This document shows positions 58,281-64,000 of a stretch of 64,000 bases of DNA, one piece after another. The stretch is taken from NCBI RefSeq assembly GCF_030272615.1, contig NC_081411.1, forward strand, positions 209,154,244 through 209,218,243, in the 5' to 3' direction. The DNA is from Cryptomeria japonica (lineage: Eukaryota > Streptophyta > Pinopsida > Cupressales > Cupressaceae). The position numbers were made by a program, and so were the translations under genes. A model generated the notes under the pieces. It saw only the letters and a program-made list of their open reading frames with translations, made no database searches and was not told the DNA's origin. The number at the start of each line of letters is the position of its first letter. Positions within the stretch are counted from its first letter, which is position 1.

Positions 58281-58475
58281 TTATATTTAGGGTTTAGTGT
58301 TCATTTTTCTGTTCAAGGTTTATTGTCTATTTTTTGCATCTAATGTTTATTGTTCATTTTTCTGTTCAGGGTTTATTGTCTGTTTTTTGCGTCTAATGTT
58401 TATTCGTTTTTCTATTTAGGGTTTATTGTCTATTTTTTGCATCTAATGTTTACTGTTCGTTTATGTTTTTATTTT
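58183..58475. repeat. Telomere-like words and a 50-53 bp tandem repeat
   Basis: TTTAGGG-related words (tttagggtttagggtt) occur at 58183-58240, with a 32-bp duplication (ttagggttaatcaaccaagatagtcaaattt). A unit containing ggtttattgtctattttttgc then repeats at 58317, 58370 and 58420. It lies about 550 bp inside the right end of the DNA transposon. Confidence 0.7.
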
Positions 58476-58763
58476 TTGTTTTTTGTTTTTTTCCTACTGT
58501 TTAAATACTATTCATGTTTTTTGTTTTTTCCTACGGTTTTTACTATTCATGTTTTTTGCAATATTTAAAAACTGAAAACTATTTTAAACATGAACTAAAA
58601 GACGATTTTCAAACATTAAAACATAAAAATTAAAAAATAACAATACATTAACATTTTTTTTATGAAAAACAATAAAAACAAATAAAATAGAATATAAAAA
58701 ATAAAGCTAAATACCTGGAAGGAGGTAAAAATGGTCTAGGGGGTCAGCTGAGGTGAAAAAAAT

Positions 58764-58938
58764 GGGTACCCATGCTCCTCAGAAATGCCTGCCCGTTTTC
58801 CAAACAGTAAAAATGATGGGAAAATGGTTAAAAAAAAAATACATTTCAAAAATGGACACCTGTTTTTTTCAAATCGAGTCGCTTCGGGCACCCATTGCTA
58901 AATGGATGCTCGTTTTTTGTTGGCTCGGGCACCCATTT
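58764..58938. repeat. Subterminal GGGxxCCCAT words near the right end
   Basis: GGGTACCCAT at 58764, GGGCACCCATT at 58886 and GGGCACCCATTT at 58927; the left arm has GGGCGCCCATTTTT at 37470 and GGGTGCACATTTTT at 37442. Clustering of such palindromic GC words in an AT-rich element suggests transposase-binding sites (inference). Confidence 0.5.
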
Positions 58939-58975
58939 CTAGCGAGCTCATTTCCCAACCCGCAGACTTCCGCGG

Positions 58976-59004
58976 GATTGGGATCCAACTCTGTACGTTT
59001 ACCC
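58976..59004 (-). repeat. Right terminal inverted repeat of the DNA transposon
   Basis: The inverted copy of 36578-36606 (see that entry), ending ACCC at 59001-59004 and followed by the CCCA duplication at 59005-59008. Confidence 0.7.
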
Positions 59005-59008
59005 CCCA

Positions 59009-59674
59009 ACACTTAACAAATTATGCTTCAATTGTGGAGTATAATAAATATCATGAATACTCTTTATACCTTCTTTTTTTGGACCTCCATAGCTCCTTTG
59101 GCAGCAACCTCCAATGATTTATCATCACCAAGCTGGATCTTGGATTTGAAACTTCCATCCTTTGTTGAGAACAACTTCTCATTCCCTGTCATATGGTTAG
59201 AGCATCCAGAATCTAGGTACCAAACATCTTCACTAGTATTTTCACCCTTTGCATAAGATAAAAATAAGTGATCAAGATGATTCTCACTACTTTCTTGAGC
59301 ATAGTTAGCACTTTTACTTTCTTTCAATCTACATTCTCTTTCAAAGTGGCCATACCTGTTACAATGGTAACATTGAACATTTCTCTTATCAAATCTACCT
59401 CTACCTCTTCCTCTGAAACCACCTCTTCCTCTACCTTTTGAAGAATTTTGGCTTTGCCCTTTACCTTGGCCTTGATTGATTTGGGTACTATTGCTGCTTG
59501 CATCTTCATTTTTTGTGATTAGCAATTTAGAGGAAAACGCTTTCTCTACACCTTCAAAAGAATCTTTCAATCTTTCTTCATGAGACATCAGGGATCCAAC
59601 TAGTTGATCAAACTGTAGTTTTGTCAAATCTTTATTTTCTTCTATGATTATTGCTACATGATTCCATCTGGGTG
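59009..59674 (-). pseudogene. Copia gag C-terminus and protease start of the split element
   Basis: Leftward from the small inserted element at 59680: RWNHVAIIIEENKDLTKLQF, VGSLMSHEERL (the end of the UBN2 gag core), a Gly/Arg-rich stretch (GRGRGGFRGRGRGRFDKR), the CCHC knuckle CYHCNRYGHFEREC (about 59371-59330), then the protease active site WYLDSGCSNHMTG (about 59220-59180), which keeps the D-S-G triad. The frame slips in a run of T near 59075, after which a LLSVG stretch ends at the insertion point of the DNA transposon; protein resumes at 36572. Confidence 0.85.
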
Positions 59675-59679
59675 TCAAA

Positions 59680-60334
59680 TAGTGAAAATTTTAGTGGCTA
59701 ATATTCGCCAATTGGCTATTTTTTAAAATTTGGGAATCAAAATTTGGCTAATAAGTTCAACTTCTAAGGTGACCTAAATCGCCAAATTTTTATGAATTTT
59801 TATTTTAATGTCATTTAAATCGCCAGAGAATTTATTTAATTAATTTTTTTAACTCAAAGATTCGCCACATTATTCGATACATGATTGGATCAGATTCGCC
59901 AATTTTTAATAAGTTATTGTAGAAATCTAAATTAATTCACTAATAACATATTATAATTATTAGTTACTTTAGGGTTATATCAACAATTGTTAGTTTCAAC
60001 CATTGCTTTAAAATATAATCTAATGACCTTAATTGTTTTTGGGTACATTTTATCTCGCAAAATACAAAGAGGACTATTAGATTATTTTAAATTAATGATA
60101 GAAACTAAATAAAATAGAGCCTACCACTTAAACTCATTAATGATTTCCAACTTCATGTCAACTCATTAATGATTTCCACCTTCATGTCTCTACTTTCCTA
60201 TAAAAAACTATTTTTTAAATAAAAGAATTTGCAATAGTAATTAATGCATACTCTTATTATTTTCCAATATTCACCAATATTTTCTACCCAAAAAAATTGA
60301 TATAAAAAAATTCACCAATAAAATTAATATTTTA
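59680..60334. mobile_element. Small AT-rich non-autonomous element (655 bp) in copia gag
   Basis: Interrupts the gag core between VLIKKVLRCL (about 60360-60335) and the RWNHV segment at 59674. It is flanked by TCAAA on both sides (59675-59679 and 60335-60339). Ends are similar when inverted (TAGTGAAAATTTTAGTGGC against TAAAATATTAATTTTATTGG), a weak terminal inverted repeat. It has several attcgcca/aatcgccaa words, some inverted. It codes for nothing. MITE-like; superfamily not assigned. Confidence 0.6.
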
Positions 60335-60505
60335 TCAAACATCTCAACACCTTTTTTATCAAAACTTTATTGCTTACAATTTTCCCAACCATTTTATTGA
60401 CTACATCTTTGACTCTGACACAATAATCACTTATACTTTCAGCTTCTTGCATCTTCAAATTCTCGAACTCACGCTTCAATGTTTGAAGCTTGACCACACT
60501 TGATC
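60335..60505 (-). pseudogene. Copia gag core fragment
   Basis: The minus strand reads VVKLQTLKREFENLKMQEAE, then SISDYCVRVKDVVNKMVGKI: the UBN2-type gag core. It joins across the 655-bp insertion to the segment ending at 59674. Upstream gag sequence and the primer-binding site are missing: the LTR fragment begins directly at about 60512. Confidence 0.8.
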
Positions 60506-60511
60506 ACTACC

Positions 60512-60670
60512 CATTTCTTTTATTGAAGCTTAATTAAAAAATTACATAAAGGTTGTATATATAAAGAATTGCAGTTCTAAATATATTCCTAGTATTGCAT
60601 GGAAAGCTACTTAGACTCTCAAACTAAAAAAACAAATTCATGCAAAAAAACAAAACTAAAAATAGTCCTA
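60512..60670 (-). repeat. Eroded 5' LTR fragment of the split copia element
   Basis: Matches 33349-33596 of the 3' LTR (ttcttttattgaagcttaa onward), with a deletion of about 14 bp and another of about 75 bp, and stops at agtcctaa. The rest of the LTR, the primer-binding site and the start of gag have been lost. Confidence 0.75.
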
Positions 60671-63600
60671 ACTTCTCCTCTTTGTGTTTGCTGGCGTAAG
60701 GAGCTCAAGGTCTTGCCACACTCTGCACGTCACCAGCTTCATCTGCAAGTACCAACAAGATCTCGCCACCTACCATACTTGGACTATAGATTAGGTTTAT
60801 TGTTTGTTTGAAATCATTGCTAGAGCTTAATTTGCCGCAAATTTGCAACTTTGGTTATAATATGTGTGCATTTACATTCAATTTTGAGTCCGAATCGTGA
60901 GCTATGTTGAATCTTTTCTTGAGAAAGGCTTGGACAACTTTTAAAATTCTTAGTGTCTTACTTGACCTTAAACCTATGCCTGAGAGAAGTTCTAGTAAAT
61001 TTTAATAGAAAATTTTCTTAGCAGATACCGCTCTAGAAGTTTTAGGGCATTTTAGGTTTACACAACTTCCTGGAAATTTTTTCTTTCAGCTACTGTAGAT
61101 TTTGAAAAAAAAAAATGGAAGCGAAATTGTGATAAAGGAAAAGTATCTGTTGAAATAGTAACTATTCCGAAAGTAATTTGTGAATTTTGTTATAGAGCAG
61201 AAAACCTTTCTATAATTCGTTTTGAACCTCTTATTGTTAGTTTCTCTCAGTACCTGCCATTCTCTGCCTTCCAACGTCTAACAACATCCGCACCCTCTAA
61301 AGTCATGCTTCTAGCATCTGCAATAATCCACACAGTTGGTCCATGCTAGACTTTGCCATGTAGAAATATTTTAGTGCAGGGCTATGAAACAGTGTATATA
61401 TATCCTTGTTTTCTACAATTTTGGAATTTGAATCCTTTGTTTGAAAATTTGTTTATTGGATGAAATTTTTAGAGGGAACCTTATTTTCAATTCAGATTTG
61501 AGTGGATTCAAAGAGCCAGAGAATTCTTTCCTCACCATAGAAAGCTACAATACTTCTATGGTTTAGAACACATTCTGTGTCTACTTATTTTAGTATTTTT
61601 TTGGCTGTGTAATAATCTTACCCAACGCTCAGCGATGATACTGGAACCCTGTCCCATGGATTACATTAGGGAACATGCAAAGATTACCAATATCCAATAT
61701 TTAACATGTCTTACGGGGATTTGAATATGAGAGTTCGAAATTATGTCATGTTTAAGTGTATTCTATACAACTAGCTTTTCAGTACTAGACATGTCTTCCC
61801 TTTTCGTGGTCCGTAGAGTTGGATGCGGTATTGTAGTCAATTTTAAGATCTTTTTGATTGGGAAGTAATCTAACCAATTCCCAGCAATGAAATTCAAAAC
61901 GATTCCTGTAGCCTCCATCTGGTACCATGCACAAGTGCCCAATTCCAATACATAACATGTGTTATGAAGATCTGAATATGGGGTTTTTCCATAGTTTTAG
62001 ATTTATGTTTATTCCATCCAATTATCTTTTTATACTAGACATCCTTTCTGTGGATCTGAACTTTGGGCTTTAACGTAGCTTTATGTTTTATTATTTCATA
62101 TCATACCATTCTAGTAGGTTTTCAATGCTAAACATCCCTTTTGGCTTTGCTACAATTTTGCATTTAATTTTCATCCGGTCAAGTATCAATATTTAACATG
62201 CCTTCTATGGATTTGAATTTTGGGGGATTTATTATTATTTGCATGCATATTTGATTCATGTGTCTGTTAGCATTTGCATGAAGGTTTTGGTAAGTATTTG
62301 TGCATTTAGAAAGTGTTGCAGTAATGTTTCTAATATATTTTGGAACTGTTTCTTTCTCAAGTTTTTTTATATTTTTATGTTTCAGGGATATATAGAAATA
62401 TGATTTTAATTCTTTGAAGAAGTTCCTCCTCCTTTCATCACTTCATCTCTGATTTTCATCTGTTTCTTAATTTAGAAAGGGCTAAATTAAATGCTATTTC
62501 TGTGGGGAGTCTTGAAGCAAAATGAAATAGTTACAATAATTTTTTTTATTCTATTTTTCTTATTCACGGCAAGGTAGAGCATACACTGTGACAACTACTT
62601 GCATGAATTCCAATAGCTTTCATACAAATGAAAGAGCTGTTACATATCTGAAAACAAGCATTTTGTATGTTAAATTTGTTTTTGTGTATTGAACCATAGC
62701 CATGCTAGAATATCTCACACTGTTCAACATAGCTAAACTGCATCAAATAATTGAAAAATAAACCAACTCTACTCATTATACATGAAAAAAATTATTGTAA
62801 TTTTGTCCAAATCAATCTATATTATGTAGCTCAATATATTCTGCTCCAAACAGATATCATATCAGAAGTAGAGGTCTATCTATAGCTCGATATATTCTGC
62901 TACAAATAGATATCATACACATGACATTAGAAAGTTAATTTTTAGTCCCTGCCTTTAGGTGTGAGACTGATGTTTTTATGTTCACATTTTGCAATGAATC
63001 TTGTTTCAGAAATAGTGCAAGCACTTTTATGCTATGGTCTGAGATTTGATTTTTTCCATTAACTGTATTTTTCTCCATATCTAATTTTTATGATTGGTCC
63101 TCCCGATTTTCCCAAAGGGTTTTCTAATTTCTAATTAAAATGCTTTGTACTGCATATCTTCTAGAAAATGTGGTATTCTACGATAATTTCATGTGCCTAA
63201 TCTTTTCTTCACAAGTTTGCAAGCATGCCTCGCAAATACATGGAGGCGGCACTCTTATAATATTTCATGTCCCTTGTTTCTGCTTTGTTTCTGTCCAGTG
63301 AGAAGTTCACATCTAAACATACACATGGCCTACCAAGCAAATCCAAATCTACTGCTGTCCATAGTGAACACATTAGAATCCTTTGGACTAGAGATTGAGC
63401 ATGGTATTTTCAGCTATTCTGGAGATTTTGGAATTTAGGCTCAACTTTAAGAGGTTTGGGTCATCGTCTTTCATTAACTTTTCATTTCCTTTTCAACTAA
63501 AACTTTCACTAGTTTCTCAAATTTTGAATCTTTTGTTTCTCTCCATATGAACAGAGGTTGTGGAAACACAAAACCAGAGGAGATCAAGCTTTCCTTACTC

Positions 63601-64000
63601 TAGAAAGCAGGTTATTTAGGTAAAAGTGAACAACGAGTATGATTATGAACATGAATGGCCATGACTTTCTTCGAGAATTTTGAAGATAATCTTATCGGAA
63701 ATCTCAATCCTCTTGTCATCAATGATAAATTGATCTCATACATGTCATTGAAACCCAATAGAGATTGAATGGAGCTACAATGTTTTAGGAATACAAAAGA
63801 GCTTTGTTTTGTCTTTAATCTCATACATTTATATAATAATAACCACTATTTTGAACCTGAAATTGTGTTGGTTTGAAGGCGTTGTCTGAAATTTGAGCCT
63901 GATTGTATTATGCCTTGTAATCCTACTCAGCTGGGGCAATGCAGCCTTTTCTTACAATCTTGTTCATGGCTTATGTATTTCTTATTGTGTATCCTATTTG
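60671..64000. other. AT-rich flank with weak tandem repeats, no gene supported
   Basis: From 61611 to about 62230 two to three degenerate units of about 250 bp share taatctaacc, aacatgt(c/g)tta and gatttgaatatg words. A 56-bp duplication (tagctc(a/g)atatattctgc) lies at 62827 and 62883. An 81-residue open frame at 63193-63438 has no recognisable domain. This may be the flank of an ordinary gene outside the window, but I cannot show one. Confidence 0.45.

Larger units (their letters stand above)
36578..59004. mobile_element. DNA transposon of an unassigned family, about 11 kb plus nested gypsy
   Basis: Bounded by CCCA duplications and by imperfect inverted repeats that match without gaps: left GGGTGGCTGGAAGAAGTTGA then TCCCA, right (inverted) GGGTAAACGTACAGAGTTGG then TCCCA. 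GGGT, the AGTTG block and TCCCA fall at the same offsets (1-4, 15-19, 22-26). Total 22427 bp; minus the gypsy and its extra GGTCA (11349 bp) this gives 11078 bp. It carries two convergent genes: plus 37665-40857 (transposase-like) and minus 55320-41923. The intergenic zone and the 55.3-58.9 kb arm are AT-rich with tandem repeats. I could not place the transposase in a named superfamily. Size, terminal repeats and target duplication are direct reads; classification as a cut-and-paste element is inference. Confidence 0.8.
33318..60670 (-). mobile_element. Ty1/copia retrotransposon split by nested insertions
   Basis: Order on the minus strand: 5' LTR fragment (60670-60512), gag (60500-60340 and 59674-59064), protease start (about 59190-59010), then after the 22.4-kb DNA transposon: pre-integrase (36573-36253), integrase (36180-35446), RT and RNase H (35300-33842), polypurine tract (33706-33714) and 3' LTR (about 33318-33703). 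The two halves belong together because the reading frame from LLSVG (59025-59011) continues in frame into LCEKNYKVVF at 36572, once one copy of the 4-bp target duplication is removed. The element's own flanking duplication cannot be found because the 5' LTR is eroded. Confidence 0.85.

Noticed and set aside
36578-59004. Helitron, or Maverick/Polinton-type large element
   Set aside because: Terminal inverted repeats and a target duplication exclude a Helitron; no polymerase B, integrase or capsid genes belong to this layer (the integrase at 48-49.5 kb belongs to the nested gypsy).
63193-63438. 81-residue frame as a host exon
   Set aside because: No domain, weak coding character and no convincing splice context.

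Overview
The window is repeat-rich plant nuclear DNA: AT-rich, with Ty1/copia and Ty3/gypsy elements of plant type, L1-like LINE relics with a DUF4283-type ORF1, an F-box/kelch gene and TTTAGGG-type telomere-like stretches. The density and decay of the elements suggest a seed plant with a large genome, perhaps a gymnosperm; I cannot name the species. There are no bacterial features, CRISPR arrays, rRNA or tRNA genes that I can see. Only one gene looks intact.

Layout. 0-10.9 kb holds simple and tandem repeats, a fold-back, a copia fragment (LTR about 3441-4285 plus gag 2930-3371, minus strand) and two decayed LINE pieces (6150-6900 and 8160-10860, plus strand). 11.66-13.72 kb holds a decayed copy (copy A) of a transposase-like gene. 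13.8-15.5 kb holds tandem arrays, including about 2.8 copies of a 359-bp unit. 15.55-21.06 kb is a copia element on the minus strand whose reverse transcriptase has been deleted. 21.6-23.8 kb holds a LINE 3' relic and a relic protein related to the extra 3' ORF of the gypsy element further right. 27.0-28.2 kb is the F-box/kelch gene, and 31.1-32.06 kb is its broken duplicate; a GC-richer block (29.2-30.8 kb) of probable retro origin lies between them.

The right half is a three-layer nest. A minus-strand copia element (about 33.3-60.67 kb) was split inside pol by a DNA transposon (36578-59004, 4-bp target duplication CCCA, GGGT...ACCC terminal inverted repeats). That transposon was split in turn by an Athila-like Ty3/gypsy element (42701-54044, 5-bp target duplication GGTCA). 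A further small AT-rich element (59680-60334) sits in the copia gag.

The DNA transposon is the item of most interest. Without the gypsy it is about 11 kb and carries two convergent genes: a plus-strand transposase-like gene (37665-40857) with a D-x88-D-x38-E candidate catalytic triad, Cys/His clusters and a spliced C-terminal domain; and a minus-strand gene (55320-41923) of about seven exons, with phase-0 junctions wherever they can be read, that I do not recognise. Copy A at 11.7 kb keeps the same spacing, the same final intron position and the same motifs, but its second Asp has become Asn. I could not place this family in a named DNA-transposon superfamily. Nearly all premature stops in the transposon and the gypsy read as CAG/CAA/CGA/TGG changed by C-to-T or G-to-A, as expected from decay of methylated, silenced DNA.

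60.7-64.0 kb is AT-rich sequence with weak tandem repeats and no gene I can support.
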